Origin: Halopiger aswanensis
Lineage (GTDB): Archaea; Halobacteriota; Halobacteria; Halobacteriales; Natrialbaceae
Reading direction: 5' to 3'
NCBI RefSeq assembly: GCF_003610195.1
Contig: NZ_RAPO01000002.1
Span: 744,001-808,000 of the forward strand
DNA: 64,000 nucleotides
In this document: positions 16,926-25,106 of the stretch, piece after piece
Numbering within the stretch: the first letter of the stretch is position 1
Layout: the number at the start of each line of letters is the position of its first letter
Notes under the pieces: model-generated
Seen by the model: only the letters and a program-made list of their open reading frames with translations
The model's database searches: none
What the model was told of the DNA's origin: nothing
Made by a program: the position numbers and the translations under genes

Positions 16926-17722
16926 AGTTCAGCGGCTGGCCCGACACCGGCGAACTCGTCGTCGGGAAGATCGACGAGATCGAGGACTTCGGGGTCTTCG
17001 TCGATCTCGAGGAGTACGAGGACAAGCGCGGCCTGATCCACATCTCCGAGGTCGCCTCGGGGTGGATCAAGAACGTCCGCGACCACGTCCGCGAGGGCCA
17101 GATCGTCGTCTGTAAGGTGTTAGACGTCGACGAGGAGTCCCAGCAGATCGACCTCTCGCTGAAAGACGTCAACGATCACCAGCGCTCCGAGAAGATCCAG
17201 CAGTGGAAAAACGAGCAGAAGGCCGACAACTGGATGGAACTCGCGCTCGGTGAGGACGCCGACGACGAGACCTACACCGCGATCGCGAACGAACTGATCG
17301 GGGCCCACGGGAGCCTCTACAACGGCTTCAAGCAGGCCGCGATCCACGGCGACGAGGCCCTCGAGAATACCGACCTCTCGGCCGACGAACTCGATGCGAT
17401 CGTCGAGACCGCCCGCGAGAATGTCTCGGTGCCGTACGTCAACGTCACCGGCTACGTCGACCTCGAGAACCCCTCGCCCAGCGGCGTCGACGGCATCCGC
17501 GAGGCGCTCGAGGCAGCCGAAGGCAACGGCGAGGTCCCCGACGAGGTCGACCTCGACGTGAGCTACGTCGGCGCACCCGAGTACCGGATCGAGGTGCAGG
17601 CGCCCAACTACAAGACCGCGGAATCGCAGCTCGAGGAGAGCGCCCAGCGCGCGATCGCCGCCATCGAAGCCCACAACGGCTCGGGCGAGTACCACCGCGA
17701 GCGCCGCACCGACGACGAATAA
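16922..17722 (+). CDS. eif2a: translation initiation factor aIF2 subunit alpha
   Basis: 266 residues, usual length. The N-terminal S1 (OB-fold) RNA-binding domain spans about 10-85 ([35 protein letters not shown]). A helical middle domain follows ([15 protein letters not shown]), then the C-terminal alpha/beta domain that binds the gamma subunit (from ~175). With aIF2 beta and gamma it delivers initiator Met-tRNA to the small subunit; that tRNA is encoded at 15155-15229. It overlaps rps27e by 4 bp, and nop10 starts 16 bp after its stop. Confidence 0.95.
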   Translation: MKFSGWPDTGELVVGKIDEIEDFGVFVDLEEYEDKRGLIHISEVASGWIKNVRDHVREGQIVVCKVLDVDEESQQIDLSLKDVNDHQRSEKIQQWKNEQKADNWMELALGEDADDETYTAIANELIGAHGSLYNGFKQAAIHGDEALENTDLSADELDAIVETARENVSVPYVNVTGYVDLENPSPSGVDGIREALEAAEGNGEVPDEVDLDVSYVGAPEYRIEVQAPNYKTAESQLEESAQRAIAAIEAHNGSGEYHRERRTDDE

Positions 17723-17738
17723 CGACTACCGACGACCC

Positions 17739-17918
17739 ATGAAATCCGACATCCGGGTGTGTTCGGCGTGGCGCGAGCGACACGACCGCCCGGTGTATAC
17801 CCTTTCTACCGAATGTCCCGAGTGCGGTGCCGACGCCGAAAACAGCGCGCCGGCGCCGTTCGACCCCGAAGACCCCTACGGCGAGTACCGACGGTCTCTT
17901 AAGCGTCGCAATCGCTGA
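17739..17918 (+). CDS. nop10: H/ACA ribonucleoprotein component Nop10
   Basis: 59 residues, just right for archaeal Nop10. It begins MKSDIRVCSAWRERH, continues VYTLSTECPECG, and ends in the helical DPEDPYGEYRRSLKRR motif that contacts Cbf5. Part of the box H/ACA pseudouridylation complex. The zinc ribbon has only three of the usual four cysteines (Cys8, 27, 30); the second, usually before YTL, is absent. It is positioned between aIF2alpha and the PAC2 gene, which starts 7 bp after its stop, as in many archaea. Confidence 0.92.
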   Translation: MKSDIRVCSAWRERHDRPVYTLSTECPECGADAENSAPAPFDPEDPYGEYRRSLKRRNR

Positions 17919-17925
17919 TTCGGGT

Positions 17926-18696
17926 ATGGACGAACTCGAGATCGACGCAGTCGACGACGTCGAACTGGACGACCCCGTCCTCGTCGAGGGGCTGCCGGGC
18001 GTCGGCCACGTCGGAAAGCTCGCGGTCGACCACCTGCTCGAGGAACTCGAAGGCGAGAGTACCCTCGTGCGCCGGGTCTATTCCCAGGAGTTCCCGCCGC
18101 AGGTGAGCGTCGAAGACGGCGTCGCCGAGTTGACCTGTGCCGAGATCTACGCGGTCTCAGTGGCTGACGGGCGTGATCTGCTCTTACTGACCGGCGATCA
18201 CCAGGCCCAGACCAACGCGGGTCACTACGTGCTGACCAGCGCCTTCCTCGACATCGCCGAGGAGTTCGGCGCCAGCGAGGCGTACGCGCTGGGCGGCGTC
18301 CCGACGGGCGAACTCATCGAGGAGTACGCCGTCGTCGGTGCCGTCAACGACGAGTCGCTGCGCGAGGCCCTCGAGGACGCCGGCGTCGAGTTCCGCGAGG
18401 ACGAGCCCGCGGGCGGGATCATCGGCGTCTCCGGACTCCTGCTCGGACTCGGCGAACGCCGCGGGTTCGAAGCGAGTTGCCTGATGGGCGAGACCAGCGG
18501 CTACCTCGTCGACCCCAAGAGCGCCCGCGCGGTGCTCGAGGTGCTCGAGGACCTGCTCGGGTTCGAACTCGACTACGAGACGCTGGACGAACGGGCCGAC
18601 GAGATGGAGGAAGTCATGGGCAAGATCCAGGAAATGGAACAGCAACAGCAACAACAGCAGATGCCGACCGACGACGATCTGCGGTACATCGGGTAA
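17926..18696 (+). CDS. PAC2 family protein (proteasome assembly chaperone homologue)
   Basis: 256 residues from ATG 17926. The PAC2/PbaB-type fold begins with LDDPVLVEGLPGVGHVGKLA, then FPPQVSVEDGVAELTCAEIYA, LLLTGDHQAQTNAGHY and the conserved ALGGVPTGE. A second conserved stretch is GGIIGVSGLLLGLGERRGFEASCLMGET. Members assist 20S proteasome assembly or act as ATP-independent chaperones. The C-terminus has a run of seven glutamines before MPTDDDLRYIG; the final hydrophobic-Tyr-x-x type tail resembles proteasome-binding tails, which is inference. Last gene of the rpl44e operon. Confidence 0.9.
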   Translation: MDELEIDAVDDVELDDPVLVEGLPGVGHVGKLAVDHLLEELEGESTLVRRVYSQEFPPQVSVEDGVAELTCAEIYAVSVADGRDLLLLTGDHQAQTNAGHYVLTSAFLDIAEEFGASEAYALGGVPTGELIEEYAVVGAVNDESLREALEDAGVEFREDEPAGGIIGVSGLLLGLGERRGFEASCLMGETSGYLVDPKSARAVLEVLEDLLGFELDYETLDERADEMEEVMGKIQEMEQQQQQQQMPTDDDLRYIG

Positions 18697-18812
18697 TCGC
18701 CGCTCATCTCGCCGGCGGCAAGCGGGTGACGGACTGGCTCGCCATCGGCATCCAAGAACAGTCGTCTCGGCTTTTCGCGCAGTTCAGTTCGATCCGTAGT
18801 CGTTCGTCCCGT

Positions 18813-19592
18813 CTACCCCTCGAGAACCTCGTACGAGACGTCGGCGTCCCGCAGCGCGTCCGTAACGCGGCCGACGGCGTGGGTGGTCGCGACGACGGTC
18901 ACCTCGAGGCCGTGTTCCGCGGCGTCGGCGGCGACCTCGCCGACGGCGAACGTGACGGCCGGTTCGATGTCGGCCTGCCGGCACGCGACGATGGCTTCGA
19001 TGCCGGTGGCGACGACCTGATCCGCGTCCGCGCAGGCTTCGCTGACGGTCTCGTCCGCGATCGCGCGGCTGCCCCCGGTCCGAACGCTGGGGACCTGCAG
19101 GACCGTCACGGAGCCGGGCTCGAGATCCATGACCCCCTCGAAGCTCGTGACGCCGACGTCGGTGCCGGCCTCGGCATCGGTGGTCGCGATCCCGGTTGCA
19201 GGCCCCTCGCTCCCGGGTTCGGCGTGGAGCAGCCCGTCCTCTACGAACAGCGAGACGGTTTCGCCCTCCTCGATCTCCTCAGTGGCGATGTAGGCGTCCT
19301 CGCTCATCGCGCCGAGGACGTCGCCCGTGACGTGGTCCGCGAACCGACGGACGTCGTCGGCGGCGCGGAAGAGCCAGTCGACGCCCTCTCTGGTAACGCG
19401 GTAGCGCGACCGCCCTTCCTTCTCCACGAGGCCGTCGTCGACGAGTTCGCGGATGTACTCGCTGACGGCCTGACTCGTCACGCCGACTTCCTCGGCGATC
19501 TCACCCTGGCTAACCGCGGGCTGGCGCTCGGCGATCTGGACGAGGATCCGAAACCGCGTCGCGGCCCGCTTGTTGTCGAGGACGTCGACCAT
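18813..19592 (-). CDS. MarR-like winged-helix regulator with C-terminal haloarchaeal domain
   Basis: 259 residues. The N-terminal winged helix is at about 1-75 (FRILVQIAERQPAVSQGEIAEE then VTSQAVSEYIRELVDDG, wing at KEGRSRYRVTREG). The rest (about 90-259) is an unrecognised domain containing VSLFVEDGLLHAEPG, VGVTSFEGVMDLEPG, VTVLQVP and a C-terminal Rossmann-like part (VVATGIEAIVACRQA, VTVVATTHAVGRV). That organisation suggests binding of a small molecule or metabolite by the C-terminal domain; no ligand is evident. It is divergent from the lipid reductase gene, with 303 bp between the starts, so it might regulate it. Confidence 0.82.
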   Translation of the reverse strand: MVDVLDNKRAATRFRILVQIAERQPAVSQGEIAEEVGVTSQAVSEYIRELVDDGLVEKEGRSRYRVTREGVDWLFRAADDVRRFADHVTGDVLGAMSEDAYIATEEIEEGETVSLFVEDGLLHAEPGSEGPATGIATTDAEAGTDVGVTSFEGVMDLEPGSVTVLQVPSVRTGGSRAIADETVSEACADADQVVATGIEAIVACRQADIEPAVTFAVGEVAADAAEHGLEVTVVATTHAVGRVTDALRDADVSYEVLEG

Positions 19593-19895
19593 ATCGGGTC
19601 TTTTCGCGAGCGCGCCAAAAAGATACGCGGTCCCGACGAGTGACCGCGGACCGATAGGCCGGTTCCGTCGCCGCGATCACGCGTCCGATCCGGCGGTTGA
19701 ACGGTCTCCTCGAGCGCGGATTCCCGGCCATCACCCCGCCAACACAGAAGTAGCTCCGGTCCGTCAGTTACCAATAGTAAACCCGAGAAACCGGCCTCGA
19801 AACCGGATTCTGACCGGGCATCACGGACATATAAGAAATATGGTACGGAAGGACAACTGGACAAACTCATTAGGATCCGAGCAAATCACGATTAC
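19593..19895. promoter_or_regulatory. divergent intergenic region with lipid-reductase promoter
   Basis: Holds the promoters of the MarR-like gene (minus) and the reductase (plus). The clearest element is the TATA box CATATAAG at 19829-19836, giving an expected start near 19858 and a leader of about 35 nt before ATG 19896. No gene is supported here; open frames in the region lack conserved features. Confidence 0.5.
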
Positions 19896-21149
19896 ATGAA
19901 CGATCGCTACGACGTGGTGATTGCCGGCGCCGGTCCCGCAGGAGCGCAGTGTGCGCGGGATCTCGCCGCGAGGGACTACGACGTCGTCGTCCTCGAGACC
20001 GAATCCGAGGACGAGTTCCCACGCCAGAGCAACAAGTCGACGGCCGGGACCTTCCCGTCGATGATGGCCTCCTTCGGGATTCCGGACGACGTCGTGATGC
20101 AGTACACCGACAGCGTGGTGCTGGAATCACCCCACGAGTACTACGCCTCCGAACAGCCCGGCGCCGTCCTCGAGTTCGCGGACTTCAAGCGCTACCTCGT
20201 CGAGGACGGCCGCGAGAAGGGTGCCGAGTACCGATTCGACTCGCGAGCCACCGCGCCGATCATGGAGAACGGCGAGATCGTCGGCGTCACCTACAACGGC
20301 GACGAGGAAGTTTACGGCGAGATCGTCATCGACGCGACCGGTCCCGCTGCGCCGATCTCGAAGAAACTCGGCGTCAGCAACTTAGAGCGGAAGAACCACG
20401 CGATCGGCATCGAGTACGAACTCGAGGGGATCGACGTTAACCGTCCCGGCTTCGCGGATCTCCGCGACGCGATGATGCTGCGGCTGGACCACGACATCGC
20501 GCCCGGCGGCTACTCGTGGATCTTCCACACCGGCGGCGACACCGCCAAGGTCGGCCTCTGTTACATCCAGAACGAGCGCTACCAGCAGTACGGCGAGGAC
20601 AGCAAGAGCATCGACGACTACCTCCAGCACTGGCTCGACACCGACCCGCGCTTTGCCGACGCCGAGCGCATCGAAGGGAAGCAACACCGCGGCTCGGCCC
20701 ACATCCAGATGCCCGGCAAGATGCACACCGACCGGTTCATGGCCATCGGCGACACCGTGCCGACGGTCGACCCCCTCTGGGGCGAGGGGATCAACAAGTG
20801 CATGCAGTCGGGTCGGATGGCCGCCGCCTCGGCCGATAGCTGTCTCAAGCACGGGAACCTCGAGCCGACCGCCGAGAACCTCGAGGTGTACGAGACGCTG
20901 TGGCACCGCGAGGTCGCGCCGAACATGCAAAAGCGGCTGTGGATGACCCGGCTGCTCTACCTCGCCGACAACGAGCGGTACGACCAGTTCATGCGGGATC
21001 TCAATCGGTTCGACGAGGACACGCTGGCGCAGGCGAACAAGGGTAACGTCTTCGCGATCGCGAAACTGCTCAACCTCGGCGACCTGCCGCTGCTGGCCCA
21101 GCTCGGCACGGAGTATCTGGATTTCGACTCGCTCAATCCGCTGCGGTAG
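19896..21149 (+). CDS. geranylgeranyl reductase family protein (digeranylgeranylglycerophospholipid reductase type)
   Basis: 417 residues. FAD-dependent enzyme of the group that saturates the isoprenoid chains of archaeal membrane lipids. The dinucleotide-binding motif is VVIAGAGPAGAQCARDLA (residues 7-24) with the acidic end of strand beta-2 at VVLETES. FPRQSNKSTAG follows, then the family's GGYSWIFHTGGDTAKVGL (about 205-222) and the second FAD motif FMAIGDTVPTVDPLWGEGI (about 283-301). The C-terminus is helical (QKRLWMTRLLYLADN). Other family members reduce geranylgeranyl diphosphate or menaquinone side chains, so the exact substrate is uncertain. Monocistronic. Confidence 0.88.
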   Translation: MNDRYDVVIAGAGPAGAQCARDLAARDYDVVVLETESEDEFPRQSNKSTAGTFPSMMASFGIPDDVVMQYTDSVVLESPHEYYASEQPGAVLEFADFKRYLVEDGREKGAEYRFDSRATAPIMENGEIVGVTYNGDEEVYGEIVIDATGPAAPISKKLGVSNLERKNHAIGIEYELEGIDVNRPGFADLRDAMMLRLDHDIAPGGYSWIFHTGGDTAKVGLCYIQNERYQQYGEDSKSIDDYLQHWLDTDPRFADAERIEGKQHRGSAHIQMPGKMHTDRFMAIGDTVPTVDPLWGEGINKCMQSGRMAAASADSCLKHGNLEPTAENLEVYETLWHREVAPNMQKRLWMTRLLYLADNERYDQFMRDLNRFDEDTLAQANKGNVFAIAKLLNLGDLPLLAQLGTEYLDFDSLNPLR

Positions 21150-21178
21150 CCGTCTCGGTCGCGTCCACCGACCGATTC

Positions 21179-21209
21179 GATCGCTGACTGATCGCTGACC
21201 GATCGCTGG
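21179..21209. repeat. short tandem repeat, 11-bp period
   Basis: GATCGCTGACT, GATCGCTGACC and GATCGCTGG follow one another, 30 bp after the reductase stop. Probably a slippage product; no function is evident. Confidence 0.6.
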
Positions 21210-21359
21210 TTCTCGTGCATCGGTGTTTTCAGGTGGCTTATGGTACAGCGAGCCTCGAGCGGCGCAGCAACTGAGTAGCGCGACTAAGGGTCGGGAATAC
21301 GATCGCGAGACCGAACACGTTGGGACCAGACGTTTCCCCCTCGAGCACCTGGCACTGCT

Positions 21360-22613
21360 ATGACGATCCAAACCGACGTCCTCGTCGTCGGCGGCGGGGC
21401 GACGGGTGCGGGAACGGCACGCGACCTCGCGCTACGGGGACTCGACGTTACGCTCGTCGATCGCGGCGGCCTCTCGGCGGGCACCTCGAGTCGCTCGCAC
21501 GGGCTCTGTCACAGCGGCGCGCGGTACGCCGAGAGCGATCCGGCCGGTGCGGAGGAATGCATCCAAGAACGCGAGGTTCTGGGTGAAATCGCCGGCGCGT
21601 GCGTCCGCGACACCGGCGGGCTGTTCGTTCAACTCGAGGGCGACGATCCGGACTACTTCGCGGCGAAACGCGACGCCTGCGAGGAGGTCGGGATTCCGAC
21701 GAGGGAACTCGAGGGCGACGACGCCCGGGCCGAGGTGCCGGCTCTCTCGCCAAACGTGGAGCGGGCGCTATCGGTTCCCGACGCCGTGATCTATCCCTCG
21801 CGGCTCGTCGCCGCGAACGCCGCGGACGCCCGCGAGCACGGCGCGCGTATCTTCACGCACGCGCCCGTAGAGGAGATGCACCTCGAGGGCGACCGGATCG
21901 CCACGGCGACCCTCGGCGGGCGGGTCGACGATACCGTCGAGGCGGATTTCGTCGTCAACGCCGCCGGCGCGTGGGCGGGCCGCGTCGCCGCCATGGCGGA
22001 CGTCGACGTCGAGATGCAACCCAACCGCGGCGTCATGGTCTCGGTTCGAGACGACGCCCTCGAGCCCGCGACGATGCCGGTGCTCAACCGCTGTCGCGAG
22101 CCCACGGACGGGGATATCGTCGTCCCCCACGAGGACGAGGTCGTGCTCGGAACGACGAGCGTCGACGTGGACGACCCTGACGAGTACGAGACGGCCGACT
22201 GGGAACTCGAGCGAGTCCGCGAGGAGTGCGGGCGGATGCTCCCGCCGGTCGCGAACGCTGCGGACGTTCGCACGTGGTGGGGCGTCCGTCCGCTCTACGC
22301 GCCCGACGAGGCGACCCGCGAGTCGCGGGGCATCTCGCGGGGCTTTTTCCTGCTCGACCACGGCGCGGACGACGTCGCGAACATGACCTCGATCGTCGGC
22401 GGGAAACTGACGACCTACCGAGCGATGGCCGAGGCGACGGCCGATCTGGTCTGCGAACGGCTGGGCGTCGACGACCCCTGTGTGACGGCCGACCGTCGCC
22501 TTCCGGGTGCGGACGACCCGGACCGACTCGACGCGTTCGTCGCCGAATTCGACGCCGGTGGCCCGTCGGACGCGGACGTCGTTTCGACCGGCGACGATAT
22601 CGATCGGTCGTAA
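21360..22613 (+). CDS. GlpA-like FAD-dependent glycerol-3-phosphate dehydrogenase (short form)
   Basis: 417 residues. The FAD motif is VLVVGGGATGAGTARDLALR (about 8-27), followed by the GlpA-type GTSSRSHGLCHSGARYA and AEECIQEREVLGEIAG. The C-terminal FAD-binding region is at TSIVGGKLTTYRAMAEA (about 344-360). Bacterial GlpA (~540 residues) and the haloarchaeal GpdA subunits I know are longer because of a C-terminal 2Fe-2S-type domain; that domain is missing here. No glpB, glpC or glycerol kinase gene is near. It may be a stand-alone dehydrogenase or oxidase of glycerol-3-phosphate or a related hydroxy acid. Neighbours give no clue. Confidence 0.82.
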   Translation: MTIQTDVLVVGGGATGAGTARDLALRGLDVTLVDRGGLSAGTSSRSHGLCHSGARYAESDPAGAEECIQEREVLGEIAGACVRDTGGLFVQLEGDDPDYFAAKRDACEEVGIPTRELEGDDARAEVPALSPNVERALSVPDAVIYPSRLVAANAADAREHGARIFTHAPVEEMHLEGDRIATATLGGRVDDTVEADFVVNAAGAWAGRVAAMADVDVEMQPNRGVMVSVRDDALEPATMPVLNRCREPTDGDIVVPHEDEVVLGTTSVDVDDPDEYETADWELERVREECGRMLPPVANAADVRTWWGVRPLYAPDEATRESRGISRGFFLLDHGADDVANMTSIVGGKLTTYRAMAEATADLVCERLGVDDPCVTADRRLPGADDPDRLDAFVAEFDAGGPSDADVVSTGDDIDRS

Positions 22614-22712
22614 AGCGGCCGCCACGCCGTGCTCCGTGATCGCGGCTGCTTCCGAAGGATGGCAACCGCTTCGCACGAGCGGGGGACGGCAAAACTACGG
22701 CTCGAGACTCGA

Positions 22713-23009
22713 TTACGGGCGAACCGTCACGACCCCGTCACTCCGGACGGTTACGTCTAACTCCCGATAGGGGAACGAGACTGTACACTCGCCGTCCCGG
22801 CTCGAGGACTGGTCACCCCGCAGCAACGCGTCCAGCGCGTCCGGGTCGACGACCTCGTACAGCGGTTCGAGGTCGGACAGCTCCGAGCCGGTGACGAGCT
22901 GGACGAGGCTGGCGACGGCGACGGTCGGCGCCGTCGTCTCGAAGTCGTACCGCGCCCGGCAGGCGTTCTGCTCTAACTCGAGCTCGGCGAACTCGAGGAC
23001 GTCACTCAT
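22713..23009 (-). CDS. HalOD1 (halobacterial output domain 1) protein
   Basis: 98 residues, single domain: TVAVASLVQLVTGSELSDL, then LYEVVDPDALDALLRG, and a beta-hairpin end VSFPYRELDVTVRSDGVVTV. HalOD1 occurs alone or as the output part of haloarchaeal signalling proteins; its molecular role is not established. The gene overlaps the 3' end of the Lrp gene by 8 bp, so both are on one transcript driven from the Lrp promoter, suggesting functional linkage. Confidence 0.85.
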   Translation of the reverse strand: MSDVLEFAELELEQNACRARYDFETTAPTVAVASLVQLVTGSELSDLEPLYEVVDPDALDALLRGDQSSSRDGECTVSFPYRELDVTVRSDGVVTVRP

Positions 23010-23481
23010 CCTCGCCCTCCTCGACCAGTTCCCGGCCGAAGTGGTCGAACGGTTGGATGTGCGTGCTCTTGAGAATCTTCGAGTTCACGACGTCGATCCC
23101 GAGCGCCGTGAGTTCGTCGGAGATGCGCGCGATATCGTCGGTGTCGGTGCCGACGGCCTCGATCTGGATATTTTCGGTGCCGTCTAGTACTTCTCGGATC
23201 GTCACGATGCCACTGACGTCGCGTGCCCGTTCCGCGAGTTCCTCGCGTTGGGCGTTCGGCGCGGTACAGGTAAACAGGACGTGCAGTTGCAACCCGGCCG
23301 TATCGTAGTCGATATCGGGATGGTACCCTCGAATGACGCCCGCCTCCTCGAGTTCCTCGATCCGGTTGCGGACCGTGCTTGCGGAAACGCCGATCTCGTC
23401 GGCCATCTCCTGCGTCGTAATGCGACGCGCATCCCGTTGAAGTAGATAGAGGACGGCTCTGTTAGTTGCATCTAGCTCCAT
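23002..23481 (-). CDS. Lrp/AsnC family transcription regulator
   Basis: 159 residues from ATG 23481. The N-terminal helix-turn-helix is LDATNRAVLYLLQRDARR, ITTQEMADEIGVSASTVRNR and IEELEEAGVIRGYHPDIDY (residues 3-60). The C-terminal RAM-like ligand/oligomer domain runs from about 65 (LHVLFTCTAPNAQREELAER, VSGIVTIREVLDGTENI). Regulators of this type control amino-acid and nitrogen metabolism. Three copies of TTGCTAA, two forming a palindrome, occur in the upstream gap, suggesting autoregulation. Co-transcribed with the HalOD1 gene. Confidence 0.92.
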   Translation of the reverse strand: MELDATNRAVLYLLQRDARRITTQEMADEIGVSASTVRNRIEELEEAGVIRGYHPDIDYDTAGLQLHVLFTCTAPNAQREELAERARDVSGIVTIREVLDGTENIQIEAVGTDTDDIARISDELTALGIDVVNSKILKSTHIQPFDHFGRELVEEGEDE

Positions 23482-23543
23482 TCTCCCACTATCGCAGTGG
23501 GGCCGCACCCATTTTATTATTTTGTGTAACAGCCCGAAATAAT

Positions 23544-23602
23544 TTGCTAATTTAGCAACAATCGGCCCAAACTAATGTTTTATTCGGTCCGGGAGTTGCT
23601 AA
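23544..23602 (-). promoter_or_regulatory. putative Lrp operator: TTGCTAA palindrome plus third half-site
   Basis: TTGCTAA (23544-23550) and TTAGCAA (23552-23558) are perfect inverted repeats with a 1-bp spacer. A third TTGCTAA is at 23596-23602. They lie in an AT-rich segment 60-120 bp upstream of the Lrp start, before a TATA-like AATAATAAAA on the minus strand (about 23512-23521). The form and position suit an Lrp-type dimer or octamer site; identity is inferred. Confidence 0.55.
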
Positions 23603-23674
23603 AGTAATAATCGAACACAGTTACTAGGAAACGGACGAAGCGCGACACTCGCACCACTGGAGTCGGGGCGCGGG

Positions 23675-24415
23675 TCAGACCGTTTCGGGGAGCCAGCCGC
23701 CGTCGACCTCGACGTTTTCCCCGCTGATGTACTGGCTGTCCGGATCGAGGAAGAAGTACAGCGGCTGAATCAGGTCCTCGAAGTCCGCGGGGCGACCCCG
23801 CGGGAGGTCGTCGGGAAACTCGTCGGAGTTTTCGACCACGTACGGCGAGATGGCGTTGACCGTCACCCCGTCGTCGTGCGTGTCGGCCGCGAGCATCCGC
23901 GTGAACATCAGTACGCCCGCCTTCGCGACGAAGTACGGGAAGTTCTTCGGACTCACCAGCCCCTTCTCGCTCGAGGCGTAGCCGATGTTGACGATCCGGC
24001 CGTAGTCGCGCTCACGCATGGATGGCAGCGCACGCTTCGAGCAGAGGTAGGTCCCGTTGAGGTTCGTCTCGAGTACGCGATTCCAGGTAGCAAAGTCGAG
24101 GTCGGCCCAGTGTGCGGGCGCGAAGTCGCCGACGTTGTTCACGAGTACGTCGACGCCGCCGAACTCGGCCTCGACGGCCGCGAACAGGCCGTCGACGCTC
24201 TCGGGGTCGGTAACGTCCCCCTGGACCGTCATCGCGTCGCCGGCACCGCGCTCGAGCGCCTCCTCGGCGACCTCGCGCGCCGCGTCCGCGCTCGTGTGGT
24301 AGTGCACGACGACGTCGGCGCCGCAGTCGGCCGTCGCGAGCAGGAGTTCGCGGCCGACGCCTTTCGCGCTGCCGGTCACGAGGACCGTTCGACTCGAGAG
24401 ATCGGGTCCGTCCAT
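23675..24415 (-). CDS. short-chain dehydrogenase/reductase
   Basis: 246 residues from ATG 24415. Classical SDR: the cofactor motif TGSAKGVGREL is at about 14-24, NNVGDFAPAHW (about 92) corresponds to the NNAG motif, and the catalytic Tyr-x3-Lys is in FPYFVAKAG. The C-terminus QYISGENVEVDGGW is typical. The usual catalytic serine region reads VNIGYASSEKG, so Ser assignment is uncertain. Resembles 3-oxoacyl-ACP or sugar-alcohol dehydrogenases, but the substrate cannot be told. It is divergent from a UspA gene whose start is 133 bp away. Confidence 0.88.
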   Translation of the reverse strand: MDGPDLSSRTVLVTGSAKGVGRELLLATADCGADVVVHYHTSADAAREVAEEALERGAGDAMTVQGDVTDPESVDGLFAAVEAEFGGVDVLVNNVGDFAPAHWADLDFATWNRVLETNLNGTYLCSKRALPSMRERDYGRIVNIGYASSEKGLVSPKNFPYFVAKAGVLMFTRMLAADTHDDGVTVNAISPYVVENSDEFPDDLPRGRPADFEDLIQPLYFFLDPDSQYISGENVEVDGGWLPETV

Positions 24416-24548
24416 ATCCCAGTCTCGACGACGGGGCGGAAAAAACGTTTGAACTGCGACACGACGGAGCGAGACGGCCCCCGATACCGCCACTCACGGC
24501 TCGAACCGTCGGATGGATTTACATCGGTGGAGTGAGATAGTCGCCGAT

Positions 24549-25007
24549 ATGACGCTGGAAACTGTACTACTGGCAGTCGGACCGGGAGATTCCGAACGAA
24601 TCGACGAGCTCGCCGAAGCCGTCGTCGAAGTAGCGGCGCCGGCCGACGCGACCGTCGTCCTGGCGCACGTCTTCACCGACGGCGAATACGACGAGGTCCT
24701 CGACCGCCTCGAGTTCGATCGTAGCGTCGACGAGATCGAACCCGACGAGGTCGCGATGCGCCACTCCACGATCCGCGAACTGCAGTCGGCGCTCGACGAG
24801 TACGACGTTCAGTACGAGGTCCGCGGCGCCGTCGGCGACCACGGGCCGACGATCGTCGACCTCGCCGGCGACGTCGACGCCGACCGCGTCATCGTCGGCG
24901 GTCGCCGCCGCTCGCCGACCGGCAAGGCGGTGTTCGGCTCGACGGCCCAGGAAGTGCTGCTCTCGTCGCCGTGTCCGGCGACGTTCGTCCGCAGCAGCGA
25001 GGAGTAA
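24549..25007 (+). CDS. universal stress protein (UspA family)
   Basis: 152 residues from ATG 24549; a TATA-like GATTTACAT near 24515-24523 lies about 30 nt upstream. One Usp domain: ETVLLAVGPGDSERIDELAE, then TVVLAHVFTDGEYDE, the middle RELQSALDEYDVQYEVRG, and the C-terminal GGRRRSPTGKAVFGS followed by TAQEVLLSSPCPATFV. The nucleotide-binding loop is recognisable but the first glycine spacing differs from G-x2-G-x9-G, so ATP binding is not certain. Usp proteins modulate stress responses or chaperone partners. Monocistronic. Confidence 0.88.
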   Translation: MTLETVLLAVGPGDSERIDELAEAVVEVAAPADATVVLAHVFTDGEYDEVLDRLEFDRSVDEIEPDEVAMRHSTIRELQSALDEYDVQYEVRGAVGDHGPTIVDLAGDVDADRVIVGGRRRSPTGKAVFGSTAQEVLLSSPCPATFVRSSEE

Positions 25008-25106
25008 CGCCGTCGTGAACGGTCGATCGTGATCGGGTGACCGTCCCCGTCGACCGCTCGCTTTCTTCCTGATACCGACGCTGACGACCCACAACGCGAG
25101 TCGCGA

